Assembly (NCBI GenBank): GCA_900768105.1
Contig: CAAGBQ010000003.1
Span: 1 to 31,540, forward strand
Source: Oscillospiraceae bacterium
GTDB taxonomy: Bacteria; Bacillota; Clostridia; Oscillospirales; Ruminococcaceae
Length of the DNA: 31,540 nt
Direction of reading: 5' to 3'
Shown here piece by piece: positions 1-7,785 of the stretch. A program made the translations under genes and the position numbers. Numbering within the stretch: the first letter of the stretch is position 1; each line of letters starts with the position of its first letter. The notes beneath the pieces are model-generated. The model made no database searches and was not told the DNA's origin. It saw only the letters and a program-made list of their open reading frames with translations.

Positions 1-363
1 ATCCACAAATACGCCCGCCGCGAAGATGTTCCGGAAAAAACGCTGTTTATAATCACCACAGATGGCTACGAAAACGCCAGCCACCGCTACGATTACGAAA
101 CGGTGCGACACATGATTGAGCGGCAGAAAACAAAATACGGTTGGGAATTTCTTTTCCTTGGCGCGAACATTGACGCTGCGAAAGAAGCATCCCGCTTCGG
201 CATTGATGCGGACCGTGCGGTGAACTATAAGTGCGACGAAGCGGGAACTGCGCTGAACTATGAGGTCATCAGCGAAACCGTGTGCAGCGTCCGCGCCGCA
301 AAACCTATTAATGCCGATTGGAAACATCGAATTGATGCAGATGTGCAAAAACGCGGGAAATAA
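1..363 (+). CDS. VWA-like domain protein, C-terminal part (5' truncated by window edge)
   Basis: The frame is open from base 1 to the TAA at 361-363 and begins upstream of the window, so only about 120 C-terminal residues are visible. They contain FIITTDGYENAS, the TDG(x)EN segment of the alpha/beta von Willebrand factor A fold, and then WEFLFLGANIDA and a serial alanine/aspartate region. This arrangement is familiar from small cytoplasmic bacterial VWA proteins of unknown role. An internal ATG at 103 is not a credible start because the similarity runs across it. The MIDAS aspartate/serine motif would lie upstream of the window. No signal peptide or partner gene is visible. The fold assignment is fairly secure; the function is unknown. 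Confidence 0.75.
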   Translation: MHKYARREDVPEKTLFIITTDGYENASHRYDYETVRHMIERQKTKYGWEFLFLGANIDAAKEASRFGIDADRAVNYKCDEAGTALNYEVISETVCSVRAAKPINADWKHRIDADVQKRGK

Positions 364-412
364 AAAGTTCTCGGCCACGATTTTAAAAAAATTTGAATAG
401 TAAAAATGTACT

Positions 413-460
413 ATTAAAAAACAAAACCGCTTGATTATGGCTTAATCAAGCGGTTTTGTT
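413..460 (-). terminator. Rho-independent terminator of tRNA-Pro
   Basis: A perfect 18-bp inverted repeat (420-437 with 443-460, loop TGGCT) lies immediately 3' of the tRNA on the minus strand. In that direction the stem runs into TTTTGTTTTTTAATAG. Confidence 0.9.
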
Positions 461-462
461 GG

Positions 463-538
463 TGGTCGAAGTGACAGGACTCGAACCTGCAGCATCCTGC
501 TCCCAAAGCAGGCGCGCTACCAATTGCGCTACACCTCG
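463..538 (-). tRNA. tRNA-Pro (anticodon UGG)
   Basis: Read on the minus strand, positions 538 to 463 fold as a complete 76-nt tRNA. The 7-bp acceptor stem CGAGGTG/CACTTCG has one G-T wobble. The anticodon arm is CTGCT-TTGGGAG-CAG with anticodon TGG, the T-arm carries GGTTCGAGTCC, the discriminator is A, and the CCA is encoded at 465-463. UGG is the wobble anticodon that can read all or most proline codons. A consensus promoter and a terminator flank the gene, so it appears to be a single-gene unit. Confidence 0.96.
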
Positions 539-555
539 AAATATAAAGCTATAAT

Positions 556-584
556 ATTATACAGGCAAATTTTGATTTTGTCAA
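556..584 (-). promoter_or_regulatory. SigA promoter of tRNA-Pro
   Basis: On the minus strand, TTGACA (584-579), a 17-bp spacer and TATAAT (561-556), both full consensus, end 17 bp before the mature tRNA 5' end. This fits a strong stable-RNA promoter. Confidence 0.9.
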
Positions 585-657
585 ACTTTTTTTGAATATA
601 AATGCACATACCGTCCAATAATTTTTCATAAATATGGTAACGGAGGCGAAGCTATTT

Positions 658-882
658 ATGAATTTGCTTGCAAAACGAGAGGAAAAGGAACAAATTAAAA
701 GAAAAGCGGAGGAACGCGCACGGCTTCGCGAGGATATGCAAAAATTAAAGGCGGAAATCCGCCGCAATGAAACCCTGTTTAATCTTGTTACAGATGAAAA
801 TTTGATAGAAGCGCTTATCTTTGAACAAAGCGCGAACGAAGCGCGCATGAATTACCTTTTACAGCGTGCAAAAAGCGTTTGA
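658..882 (+). CDS. DUF2508 (YaaL-like) family small protein
   Basis: 74 residues. The N-terminal half is a highly charged Lys/Glu/Arg helix (KREEKEQIKRKAEERARLRE). The C-terminal half has the pattern NETLFNLVTDENLIEALIFEQSANEARMNYLL, which I recognise as the DUF2508/YaaL signature (a 'VTDP.LID..I...NA...RY.YLL' pattern). The start at 658 is preferred over an in-frame ATG at 634 because GGAGG at 642-646 lies 11 nt before it and would fall inside the gene otherwise. YaaL is usually near recR/dnaX in Firmicutes; here the gene stands alone. The family has no established function, and this protein is soluble, without membrane segments or cysteines. Confidence 0.7.
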   Translation: MNLLAKREEKEQIKRKAEERARLREDMQKLKAEIRRNETLFNLVTDENLIEALIFEQSANEARMNYLLQRAKSV

Positions 883-897
883 GCGCACATCCGTAAA

Positions 898-949
898 TTG
901 AGCACCGTGTTTTTGCTTTGTGCACGCTCCGTGCTCAAAGCAAAAACGG
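898..949. repeat. Overlapping inverted repeats forming alternative hairpins
   Basis: Two interleaved inverted repeats follow the DUF2508 gene. TTGAGCAC (898-905) pairs with GTGCTCAA (931-938). GTTTTTGCTTTG (909-920) pairs with CAAAGCAAAAAC (936-947), and that second hairpin continues inside as GCAC/GTGC (922-925/931-934) with a 5-nt loop. The 3' arms share bases, so the two folds exclude each other. No U-tract follows, so it is not a normal intrinsic terminator. Confidence 0.6.
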
Positions 950-952
950 CAT

Positions 953-1006
953 AAAAGAAATGCAGCCACGACGAGATTCCGCCGTGGCTGCATTTCTTTT
1001 ACATTT
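953..1006. terminator. Bidirectional intrinsic terminator between DUF2508 gene and hsp20
   Basis: An 18-bp inverted repeat (953-970 with 983-1000, 12-nt loop) whose outer arm is AAAAGAAA/TTTCTTTT gives a U-rich end on both strands. It sits between the convergent DUF2508 and hsp20 genes and can serve both. Confidence 0.85.
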
Positions 1007-1034
1007 CTTTAGGGGATACTATGAAAAAGAGTGA

Positions 1035-1472
1035 TTACTGAATTTCAAGGTGCTTATTTTCGGGCTTTTGCTCAATAAGCTTCGGCATCTCAAGGGTGAG
1101 CACGCCGTTTTCAAAGCTTGCCTTGATATTGGAAACATCTATGCCCGTAGTATCATAGGAACGCTTGAAGGAACCGCTTCTGCGCTCGCGCATTACAAAG
1201 TTGCCTTCTTTATCCTTTTCCTCGTGCTCATAATTGTGGTTTGCGCTTATGGTAAGATAGCCATCGGCAAGTTCCACATCAATGTCCTCTTTTTTAAAGC
1301 CCGGAAGCTCCGCTTCAAGGACATATTCATTTTCCTTTTCTTTAATATCGGTTCTGATAAATCCTTCTTTTCTGGATTCCGGATAACCAAACATCGCACG
1401 CTCCATCATATCAAGATCATGGAAGGGGTCAAAAATCTCATTTTCATTTTTACGATAAGGCTTAAGCAACAT
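1035..1472 (-). CDS. Hsp20/alpha-crystallin family small heat-shock protein
   Basis: 145 residues, the normal length for a bacterial small heat-shock protein. It is an ATP-independent holdase that forms oligomers and keeps unfolding proteins refoldable. The alpha-crystallin domain spans about residues 36-135: VLEAELPGFKKEDIDVEL, DGYLTISA, and the closing ENGVLTLEMPK box. The C-terminal tail EIQ is less classical than the I-x-I anchor. The start ATG at 1472 follows GGAGG with good spacing (CTGGAGGAATTTATAT). Upstream lies a CIRCE operator, implying HrcA repression and heat induction, and the predicted leader carries a hairpin. No other chaperone gene is adjacent. Confidence 0.93.
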   Translation of the reverse strand: MLLKPYRKNENEIFDPFHDLDMMERAMFGYPESRKEGFIRTDIKEKENEYVLEAELPGFKKEDIDVELADGYLTISANHNYEHEEKDKEGNFVMRERRSGSFKRSYDTTGIDVSNIKASFENGVLTLEMPKLIEQKPENKHLEIQ

Positions 1473-1526
1473 ATAAATTCCTCCAGTACAAATTATCTAT
1501 TTCATTTGGCAATTTAAAATTTATTC

Positions 1527-1563
1527 GTTCTGAAAGGGAAATCTTTTTCTTTCCCTTTCGAAC
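1527..1563 (-). other. Hairpin in the hsp20 5' leader
   Basis: 1527-1541 pairs with 1550-1563 (about 14 bp with one bulged base; loop of 8 nt), within the region between the CIRCE element and the hsp20 start. It would be part of the leader if transcription begins at the CIRCE-overlapping promoter. Its role is unknown; it is A/U-rich apart from GGG/CCC in the middle. Confidence 0.5.
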
Positions 1564-1625
1564 ATCTATATTGTACTGCGGCTTTTTTAAAAATGATGCT
1601 AAATTTTATTAACTGAATGTTAATT

Positions 1626-1652
1626 TTAGCACTCTTGCAGCGCGATTGCTAA
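1626..1652 (-). promoter_or_regulatory. CIRCE (HrcA operator) with overlapping promoter for hsp20
   Basis: TTAGCACTC-N9-GATTGCTAA matches the CIRCE consensus TTAGCACTC-N9-GAGTGCTAA at 17 of 18 arm positions. On the minus strand, TTAGCA (1652-1647), an 18-bp spacer and TAAAAT (1628-1623) form a plausible promoter overlapping the operator, as is usual for HrcA control. It lies about 150 bp upstream of the hsp20 start codon. Confidence 0.9.
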
Positions 1653-1676
1653 TTATTTTTTCTGACGGCTTTTCAC

Positions 1677-1711
1677 GCAAAAAGCGCGCCGTGGAAAAAT
1701 CCGCGGCACGC
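1677..1711 (-). terminator. Terminator of the ABC exporter gene
   Basis: On the minus strand a GC-rich hairpin (1711-1701 with 1694-1684; one mismatch and one wobble in 11 bp) is followed by TTTTTGCG. It lies 20 bp after the stop codon. Confidence 0.75.
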
Positions 1712-1730
1712 CCTTGTAATAAAAAACAAA

Positions 1731-3491
1731 TCAATTTTCCGCAAGCTTTTGCAAGCGATAATAAACGCCCTTCTTCTCCATAAGCTCATCATGGCTTCCC
1801 TGTTCAACAATACCCTCGTCGCCAAGCACAATTATAATTTTAGCTCCGCGAATCGTGCTTAAACGGTGTGCAATTGTAAATACCGTGCGCCCTTTTGAAA
1901 GCCGCTCCAGACTTTGCTGAACAAGGCGCTCGCTTTCATTATCCAAAGCGGAGGTTGCCTCATCAAGAATAAGCACAGGTGGATTTTTAAGAAATACACG
2001 GGCAATGGAAATACGCTGCTTTTGACCGCCGGAAAGTTTGATTCCGCGCTCGCCGACATATGTTTCATAGCCTTCCTCAAGCTCATTGATAAACTCATCC
2101 GCCCCTGCAAGCTTTGCCGCTTCAATAACCTCGTCATAAGTTGCGTCCGGTTTTCCGTAAAGGATATTTTCATAAATCGTGCCGGAGAAAAGGTAAACAT
2201 CCTGCTGCACAACACCTATATTGCTGCGCAGGCTTGAAAGGGTTATTTTTCGAATATCCCTGCCGTCTAAAAGCACCTCTCCCTCGGTTACATCATAAAA
2301 GCGCGGGATAAGGTTGGAAAGCGTGGTTTTTCCGCCGCCGGACGGACCGACAAGAGCCACATTGTCGCCCGGATGTACATGAAGATTGACCTTCGAAAGC
2401 ACCTCGCTTTTTGAATCGCTGTATGCGAAGCCCACATCACGAAGTTCTATGTCGCCCACAACATTTTCTATGGGTGCCGCATCCGGAGCATCTTTAATTT
2501 CCGGTTCCACATCCATAATTTCATAAAAGCGCTCTATTCCGGTAAGACCCTGCATAAAGGTTTCCGTAAACTGGGCAAGGCGGCTTACCGTATTAAGCAA
2601 AACAGTGGTATAAAGCAGATATGCCATATAATCGCCGGGGGTGATTTTTCCGTTCATAAGAAAAACCGCGCCAAGCGCCACAACTGTAATATACATAAGC
2701 CCGTCAAAAAGACGGATTACACAGTGCAGCTTGCCGAGAGAGCGATATGCCTTGCGCTTTATTCCAAGGAAAACCTCATTGCCCTTTTGGAATTTTGCCT
2801 TTTCCATTTCTTCATTGGCAAAGCTTTGAACAACGCGGATCCCCAAAAGACTATCCTCAATTTGTGCGTTGATTTCCCCTATCTGGGAACGCTCGCTGTA
2901 AAAATTGGTACGCAGCTCGTGCCGCAGCTTCAGCACAAACCAACCGAGAATCGGTATCATTATATAAATAAACAGCGTAAGCGGCACATTCACATTAAGC
3001 AGAATTACAAGCGAAGCGAAAAACTTAACAATACCGATAAGCACTTCCTCCGGTGCATGGTGAGAAAACTCCGTTACATCAAAAAGATCCTTTGTAAGAC
3101 GGCTCATAAGCTGGCCGACCTTTGTATTGCTGTAAAAACTGAAGCTCATCTCCTGAAGATGCGCAAAAAGATCGCGGCGCATATCCGCTTCCAGCTTTGC
3201 GCCCATCATATGCCCTATATTCGTCATAAAATAGTTTGCCGCCGTGTCGATTATGCGCAAAACTACATAAACCGCGCATATTTTAAGAATAAAGCTTATT
3301 GTAAGGCTTGCGGCATCGCGCTGCGCCATATTTGTAATATTACGCACTATTACCGGAAGAACAATATCGCACACGGTAGTAAGCGAAGCGCATAAAAGGT
3401 CCAGCAAAAGGGTTGGCAAATAAGGTTTGTAATACGGCAAAAATCGCTTTATATAGCTTTTTTCCTTTGCTTTTTCTGATTTATTGCTCAT
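1731..3491 (-). CDS. ABC exporter, fused permease/ATPase (MsbA/BmrA-like half-transporter)
   Basis: 586 residues, typical of type IV (B-family) ABC half-transporters that dimerise in the membrane and export lipids, drugs or peptides. Residues about 20-310 form the six-helix transmembrane domain. Residues 340-586 form the nucleotide-binding domain: Walker A GPSGGGKTT near 380, Q-loop VVQQD, signature LSGGQKQR near 484, Walker B VLILDEATSALD near 506 and the switch His in TIAHRLS near 542. GGAGG lies 12-13 nt before the ATG. It appears monocistronic, with its own promoter overlapping the end of the upstream traX-like gene. There is no peptidase domain. The substrate cannot be told from sequence; homodimerisation is inferred because no partner gene is adjacent. 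Confidence 0.93.
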   Translation of the reverse strand: MSNKSEKAKEKSYIKRFLPYYKPYLPTLLLDLLCASLTTVCDIVLPVIVRNITNMAQRDAASLTISFILKICAVYVVLRIIDTAANYFMTNIGHMMGAKLEADMRRDLFAHLQEMSFSFYSNTKVGQLMSRLTKDLFDVTEFSHHAPEEVLIGIVKFFASLVILLNVNVPLTLFIYIMIPILGWFVLKLRHELRTNFYSERSQIGEINAQIEDSLLGIRVVQSFANEEMEKAKFQKGNEVFLGIKRKAYRSLGKLHCVIRLFDGLMYITVVALGAVFLMNGKITPGDYMAYLLYTTVLLNTVSRLAQFTETFMQGLTGIERFYEIMDVEPEIKDAPDAAPIENVVGDIELRDVGFAYSDSKSEVLSKVNLHVHPGDNVALVGPSGGGKTTLSNLIPRFYDVTEGEVLLDGRDIRKITLSSLRSNIGVVQQDVYLFSGTIYENILYGKPDATYDEVIEAAKLAGADEFINELEEGYETYVGERGIKLSGGQKQRISIARVFLKNPPVLILDEATSALDNESERLVQQSLERLSKGRTVFTIAHRLSTIRGAKIIIVLGDEGIVEQGSHDELMEKKGVYYRLQKLAEN

Positions 3492-3521
3492 TTTCGTTTT
3501 TTAACCTCCGCAAATAATTAT

Positions 3522-3545
3522 GCTCCCTCGAAAAAACAAGGGAGC
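3522..3545 (-). other. Small hairpin upstream of the ABC exporter RBS
   Basis: GCTCCCT (3522-3528) pairs with AGGGAGC (3539-3545) around an A-rich loop. No U-run follows on the minus strand, so it is at most a weak terminator for the traX-like gene or a leader hairpin of the exporter transcript. Confidence 0.4.
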
Positions 3546-3563
3546 TTCGGTTCCATACATAAT

Positions 3564-3592
3564 ATTCTATTACTAAATGAATAATTTTGCAA
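3564..3592 (-). promoter_or_regulatory. Probable promoter of the ABC exporter gene
   Basis: On the minus strand, TTGCAA (3592-3587), a 17-bp spacer and TAGAAT (3569-3564). It overlaps the 3' end of the traX-like gene, suggesting the exporter can be transcribed separately. Confidence 0.5.
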
Positions 3593-4316
3593 GATAAATT
3601 ATAAAAATATGCAATGGATAAAATCCGTACCCCAGCGAGCGCGGAATTTTTATCCCGCTTTTTGTGTTTATCAGCAAAAGCGGCAGCGCCAAAACCGCAA
3701 ATCCTTGAGCATTAAGCGAAATTCCCATGAAAGTATAATTCGGTGTGTCCAAAAAGGAAGCCATAAGATAGATACCGATTACAAGCCCGAATGACTCCGC
3801 ATCCTTTTGGCAAAAAACATACATAAGCACCATAAGGATAACGCCGTATGCCGAATATTCAAACCCCTCCCAAACGGAGGCAGCCGCAATTATCCCAAAA
3901 AGCAGCCATTTGCGCTTTTTAAGCGCTTCTATTGCGCAAAGCGCCAAAAGCATGGTAAAACCCACATTAAGCCGTAGGTTTGCACCGATATTTGAGATTG
4001 CCGCGCCGATAGTTCCGTAATTTATCGGGTCAAAAAGCCGGTTTGTTCCATAAGGAAAAAACACAAGGGAATAAAACGGTTGCGAAATAAGAGAAAAAGC
4101 CAAAAGCCGTAAGGCATATTTCTTCGGATTTTTTGTATACAGACAGCCGGTTGCAAGACAGTATGCAAAAATTGGGAAAGCAATGCGGCCTATTATCCTC
4201 ATCCACATATGCTGCGGAAAAAACACATATCCGATATGGTCAATCGCCATAGTGATAAACGCGACCGTCTTTAAAAGGCCCGTATCGCGGTTTGTTTCTA
4301 TACAAAGCTTATCCAT
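3573..4316 (-). CDS. TraX-family integral membrane protein
   Basis: 247 residues, almost all hydrophobic, with about eight predicted membrane segments. The start TGLLKTVAFITMAIDHIGYVF, then RIIGRIAFPIFAYCLATG, is the hallmark of the TraX family. TraX in the F plasmid acetylates the N-terminus of pilin; chromosomal clostridial members are widespread and their substrates are unknown. A conjugation role is not supported here because there are no transfer genes nearby. The ATG at 4316 overlaps the end of the upstream mreB-like gene by 8 bp, so the two are translationally coupled and probably share the promoter at 5362-5390. Confidence 0.85.
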   Translation of the reverse strand: MDKLCIETNRDTGLLKTVAFITMAIDHIGYVFFPQHMWMRIIGRIAFPIFAYCLATGCLYTKNPKKYALRLLAFSLISQPFYSLVFFPYGTNRLFDPINYGTIGAAISNIGANLRLNVGFTMLLALCAIEALKKRKWLLFGIIAAASVWEGFEYSAYGVILMVLMYVFCQKDAESFGLVIGIYLMASFLDTPNYTFMGISLNAQGFAVLALPLLLINTKSGIKIPRSLGYGFYPLHIFIIYLAKLFI

Positions 4317-5325
4317 GTAATCTGTTGTTCGCTTCGGAAACGCAGTCGCGGAGATAGCCCTCCAGCTTAAAGGATTCGCCGGTACCTATGGCTACACATT
4401 CCTCCGGATTTTCCGCAACGGTGCATTTAAGGTTAAAGCGGTTCGCAAAGTATTTATCAAGGCCGTGGAGGCGCGCACCGCCGCCGGTCATAAGTATTCC
4501 GTTTGTTTTTACATCACCGGCAAGTTCCGGCGGAGTTTTTTCAAAAACCTTTTGAACCGCAGCGGCAAGCTGCGCGGCAAGGTCGTAAAATACATCGGAA
4601 AGCTCCTGCCAGCTTAAAGTAACGCGGCCGGGAAGTCCGGTAAGCAGGTTTCTGCCTTTTACCTCAAAGGTGCGGTCGTCATCAAAATTCCAGCAGGTGC
4701 CTATTGCCTTTTTTGCTTCCTCCGCCATCCTTTGCCCGATAAGAAGACCGTGCTTTGCACGGACATAGCGTATTATTTCTTCGTCAAAGCGGTTGCCCGC
4801 AATCTTTATCGAATATTTGCACACAACGCCGGAAAGCGAAAGCAGCGCAATATCCGTCGTGCCGCCGCCTATATCCACAATAAAGCGTCCGTCCGGCTTT
4901 GAAATATCAAGTCCCGCTCCAAGGGCGGCGGCAACCGGTTCTTCAATAAGATAAACCTTGCGCGCGCCGGCGGAAACCGCCGCATCCACCACTGCACGCT
5001 GTTCCACATCGGTGATTATGCTTGGCACGCAGATTGCCACGCGCGGCTTAAAATAACTTTCTCCGCAAACCTTTTTCAGTGCATAGCGTATAAGCTCGTT
5101 TGTAAGGTGATAGTTGGATATAACTCCGCCGCCCATCGGGCAAACCGCGGAGATAAATGCGGGCGTTCTGCCAAGCATTTTGTGTGCTTCCGAGCAGATT
5201 GCCACAATTTCGCCGGTATCGTTATTTACCGCGACTATATTCGGTTCGCGGAAAAGCACCCCTTTATCCGGGTCATAAGCGATTATTTTTGTTGTTCCGA
5301 GATCTATTCCTATATCAGCAGGCAT
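4309..5325 (-). CDS. mreB: MreB/Mbl-like actin homologue (cell-shape protein)
   Basis: 338 residues, the usual length for MreB-family bacterial actins, which polymerise on the inner membrane and organise cell-wall synthesis. Nucleotide-binding motifs are present: phosphate 1 IGIDLGTTK (5-13), connect/phosphate 2 IVDIGGGTTDIALL (about 149-162), EEPVAAALGAG and the adenosine loop ILMTGGGARLHG (about 277-288). The N-terminus starts directly at MPADIGIDLGT, without the short hydrophobic or amphipathic leader (such as MFG/MFSRD) common in MreB. mreC and mreD are not adjacent; the partner is the overlapping traX-like gene. This suggests a paralogue rather than the main mreBCD copy. RBS GGAGG lies 7 nt before the ATG. 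Family assignment is firm; which paralogue it is remains uncertain. Confidence 0.9.
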   Translation of the reverse strand: MPADIGIDLGTTKIIAYDPDKGVLFREPNIVAVNNDTGEIVAICSEAHKMLGRTPAFISAVCPMGGGVISNYHLTNELIRYALKKVCGESYFKPRVAICVPSIITDVEQRAVVDAAVSAGARKVYLIEEPVAAALGAGLDISKPDGRFIVDIGGGTTDIALLSLSGVVCKYSIKIAGNRFDEEIIRYVRAKHGLLIGQRMAEEAKKAIGTCWNFDDDRTFEVKGRNLLTGLPGRVTLSWQELSDVFYDLAAQLAAAVQKVFEKTPPELAGDVKTNGILMTGGGARLHGLDKYFANRFNLKCTVAENPEECVAIGTGESFKLEGYLRDCVSEANNRLHG

Positions 5326-5361
5326 TTTAATCCTCCGATTATTTATTCTTACTATGTAATA

Positions 5362-5390
5362 AGATTAAAGCATAAATGGGCGCTTGTCAA
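5362..5390 (-). promoter_or_regulatory. SigA promoter of mreB-like/traX-like operon
   Basis: On the minus strand, TTGACA (5390-5385), a 17-bp spacer and TAATCT (5367-5362), 37 bp upstream of the mreB-like ATG. Confidence 0.85.
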
Positions 5391-5432
5391 TTCCGATTTT
5401 ATTAAAAATTCTTTAAATATAGGGGTATGGCT

Positions 5433-7643
5433 TTATCTTTCCTCCAGCATATAGCGCAGATTTGTAAATCTGCCGGTTCGGCGGTTATTATCCACCATAG
5501 AATATACCGCGCGGCTGTCGCCCACTATTATAAGCAGTTTTTTTGCCCTTGTAACCGCGGTATAGAGCAAATTGCGGTAGCAAAGGCGGGAATTTACCTC
5601 CATAAGCGGGATTATTACCGCTTCAAATTCGTTGCCCTGGCTTTTATGCACGGTAATTGCATATGCATGGTCAAGCTCGCCGAGGTTATCATAAGGATAG
5701 TCCGCCACGCGGTCGTCAAAACGGATTGCCATAAGCCGAAGCGCGGGGTTCATTTTTTCGATTATGCCAATATCACCGTTAAAAATCCCCTGCCCCATTT
5801 CGCCGTCGTCCTTTTTCCAAACCATATCATAGTTATTGCGCACCTGCATAACCTTATCGCCCTCGCGGAAAAGGTGCCCATTCTGCGAATGTTCTTTTTT
5901 GTCCTTGGACGGAGGATTAAGCGCCTTTTGCAGCGCAATATTAAGCCCCCATGTGCCTGCTTCTCCGCGCTTTCCGGGGCAAAGCACCTGAATATCCCAA
6001 AGAGGAGAAAGGTCGTATGCCTTTGGCAGGCGCTTTTCACAAAGCTGGCAGACCGTCGCGGCACATTCCGCTTCAGATTTTCGCGGAAGAAAGAAAAAAT
6101 CATTATCCTTTGATTCAAGATAGGGATATTCGCCGTTTACTATATCGTGGGCGCTTGTAACTATCATGCTTTCCGCCGCCTGGCGGAAAATAGTTGTAAG
6201 CGTAACGGAAGGCAAAATATCGGATGAAAGCAAATCATGCAGCACATTGCCCGGTCCGACGGAGGGAAGCTGATCGGAATCCCCCACCATTATAAGGCGG
6301 CAGGAAAAAGAAAGCGCCCGCAAAAGAGAATCAAAAAGCATACTGTCCACCATAGACATTTCATCCACAATAAGCGTGTTGCATTTAAGTGGATTTTTTT
6401 CGTTTTTCCGAAAAACCGGATGCATTTCGTTCGAAGTATAGTCCACCTCCAAAAGGCGGTGGATGGTTTTTGCATCCCTTCCGGTAAGCTCCGTAAGGCG
6501 TTTTGCGGCGCGTCCTGTCGGCGCCGCAAGCATAACCGTATCTCCCTGCTGCTCCAAAAGGCGGATTAGGGCGTTAAGTGTGGTTGTCTTGCCCGTTCCC
6601 GGGCCGCCGGTAAGCACAAAAACATGGTTGCGCACCGCTTCGCGCAGGGCTTTTTTTTGCAGCAGGTCGTATTCTATTCCAAGTTCCTCCTCAAGCAGCT
6701 CTATTGAGCGGTTAAGGGCAGCGTCGCTGTCCTCGCAAAGGTCGTGCAGCATCATACGAAGGCGGCCTGCGGCCGCTGTTTCTGCCTCGAACAGATCCGG
6801 AAGATATATAAACCTTCTTCCGTTGCGGTAATACTCCTCAAGCTCGTGCTGCTGTACAAGCTCATCAAGAGCGTCTGTCATAGCGTCGCTTTCGCCAAGG
6901 ATTCCCGCCGCCGCAGGCAAAAGCCGCTCCGCGGGAAGGCAGGTGTGTCCGTTATCAAGATTGTGTACAAGCACAAATTTTATCCCCGCTTTAAGCCGGC
7001 GGACATCGTCCGCTTTTCCCCGCTTTAAAAACACCTCGTCCGCCTGCGCAAAATCAAGCCCTATATCCGGATCGCAAAGCAGGTATGGATTTTCCGAAAT
7101 AAACTCCATTGCGGAAACGCCCCATTTTTTCCATGCCCGCACCGCAATCGCCGCCGGAAGTCCAAAACCCTGGAGCGCGGCCATAACCTTTCGCGCACCG
7201 AAAGCCCGCTGAAACTGGGCGTTTATCTCCAAAGCCATTTTTTCTGAAACGCCCTTCACCTTTGCAAGCTGCTTCGGGTCATTTTCAATTGTTTCTATGG
7301 TATATTCGCCGAAAGCGTCCACTATGCGGTTTGCAAGAGCACGGCCCACCCCCTTAAAAGAGCCGCCGCCAAGATATTTGCGTATTGCGGAAACGGATGC
7401 GGGAAGTCGTCTTTCGCAAACCTGCGCGCGGAACTGGCTTCCATAGGTTGGGTGAGAGGCAAAGCTTCCGGTAAGGGAAACCTCCTCGCCCTCCTCCACT
7501 GAGCCAAGTTCGCCCACAACGGTAATAAGCTCGCCCTGTAAATTAAGGTCGAACACGACAAAGCCGCTTTCAGGTTTATAGCAAACAATGCTTTCCACCG
7601 TTCCGGAAATCTGTTCAGTTTCAACATTTTCGTTCCTTGCCAT
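5433..7643 (-). CDS. recD2: ATP-dependent RecD2 (RecD-like) SF1B DNA helicase
   Basis: 736 residues from the ATG at 7643 (a TTG two codons upstream is also open). RecD2 is a 5'-3' helicase acting in DNA repair in bacteria without a matching RecBC role. The order is as expected: N-terminal OB-like segment (about 10-75), helix-hairpin-helix region (about 90-160, LGGGSFKGVGRALANRI and AKVKGVSEKMA), then the motor with Walker A GGPGTGKTTT near 345-353, Walker B LIVDEMSMVD, motif III MVGDSDQLPSVGPG and the C-terminal UvrD-like motif AITVHKSQGNEF near 665. Length and motifs are complete. Its own promoter lies 35 bp upstream; no clear terminator follows before the mreB-like promoter. Confidence 0.95.
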   Translation of the reverse strand: MARNENVETEQISGTVESIVCYKPESGFVVFDLNLQGELITVVGELGSVEEGEEVSLTGSFASHPTYGSQFRAQVCERRLPASVSAIRKYLGGGSFKGVGRALANRIVDAFGEYTIETIENDPKQLAKVKGVSEKMALEINAQFQRAFGARKVMAALQGFGLPAAIAVRAWKKWGVSAMEFISENPYLLCDPDIGLDFAQADEVFLKRGKADDVRRLKAGIKFVLVHNLDNGHTCLPAERLLPAAAGILGESDAMTDALDELVQQHELEEYYRNGRRFIYLPDLFEAETAAAGRLRMMLHDLCEDSDAALNRSIELLEEELGIEYDLLQKKALREAVRNHVFVLTGGPGTGKTTTLNALIRLLEQQGDTVMLAAPTGRAAKRLTELTGRDAKTIHRLLEVDYTSNEMHPVFRKNEKNPLKCNTLIVDEMSMVDSMLFDSLLRALSFSCRLIMVGDSDQLPSVGPGNVLHDLLSSDILPSVTLTTIFRQAAESMIVTSAHDIVNGEYPYLESKDNDFFFLPRKSEAECAATVCQLCEKRLPKAYDLSPLWDIQVLCPGKRGEAGTWGLNIALQKALNPPSKDKKEHSQNGHLFREGDKVMQVRNNYDMVWKKDDGEMGQGIFNGDIGIIEKMNPALRLMAIRFDDRVADYPYDNLGELDHAYAITVHKSQGNEFEAVIIPLMEVNSRLCYRNLLYTAVTRAKKLLIIVGDSRAVYSMVDNNRRTGRFTNLRYMLEER

Positions 7644-7677
7644 TAACAAAACCGTCCGTTCCCTTTAATCTTACACA

Positions 7678-7706
7678 ATTATATATCTTTTTTCCCGCCG
7701 TGTAAA
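7678..7706 (-). promoter_or_regulatory. SigA promoter of recD2
   Basis: On the minus strand, TTTACA (7706-7701), a 17-bp spacer and TATAAT (7683-7678), 35 bp upstream of the recD2 ATG. Confidence 0.8.
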
Positions 7707-7734
7707 CCGAATAGCGGAAGGAATCTTCCCTGTG

Positions 7735-7766
7735 CAAAAAATCCCTCTCCGCAAAGGCGGAGAGGG
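7735..7766 (-). terminator. Terminator of the GNAT pair
   Basis: A perfect 10-bp stem CCCTCTCCGC/GCGGAGAGGG (7743-7752 with 7757-7766, 4-nt loop) is followed on the minus strand by ATTTTTTGC. It ends the minus-strand acetyltransferase transcript. Confidence 0.92.
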
Positions 7767-7785
7767 ACATCTATTTATCCGTTAA

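Noticed and set aside
3573..4316. TraX-like gene as evidence of a conjugative element
   Set aside because: No relaxase, coupling protein, pilin or integrase in the window; chromosomal TraX homologues are common in clostridia.
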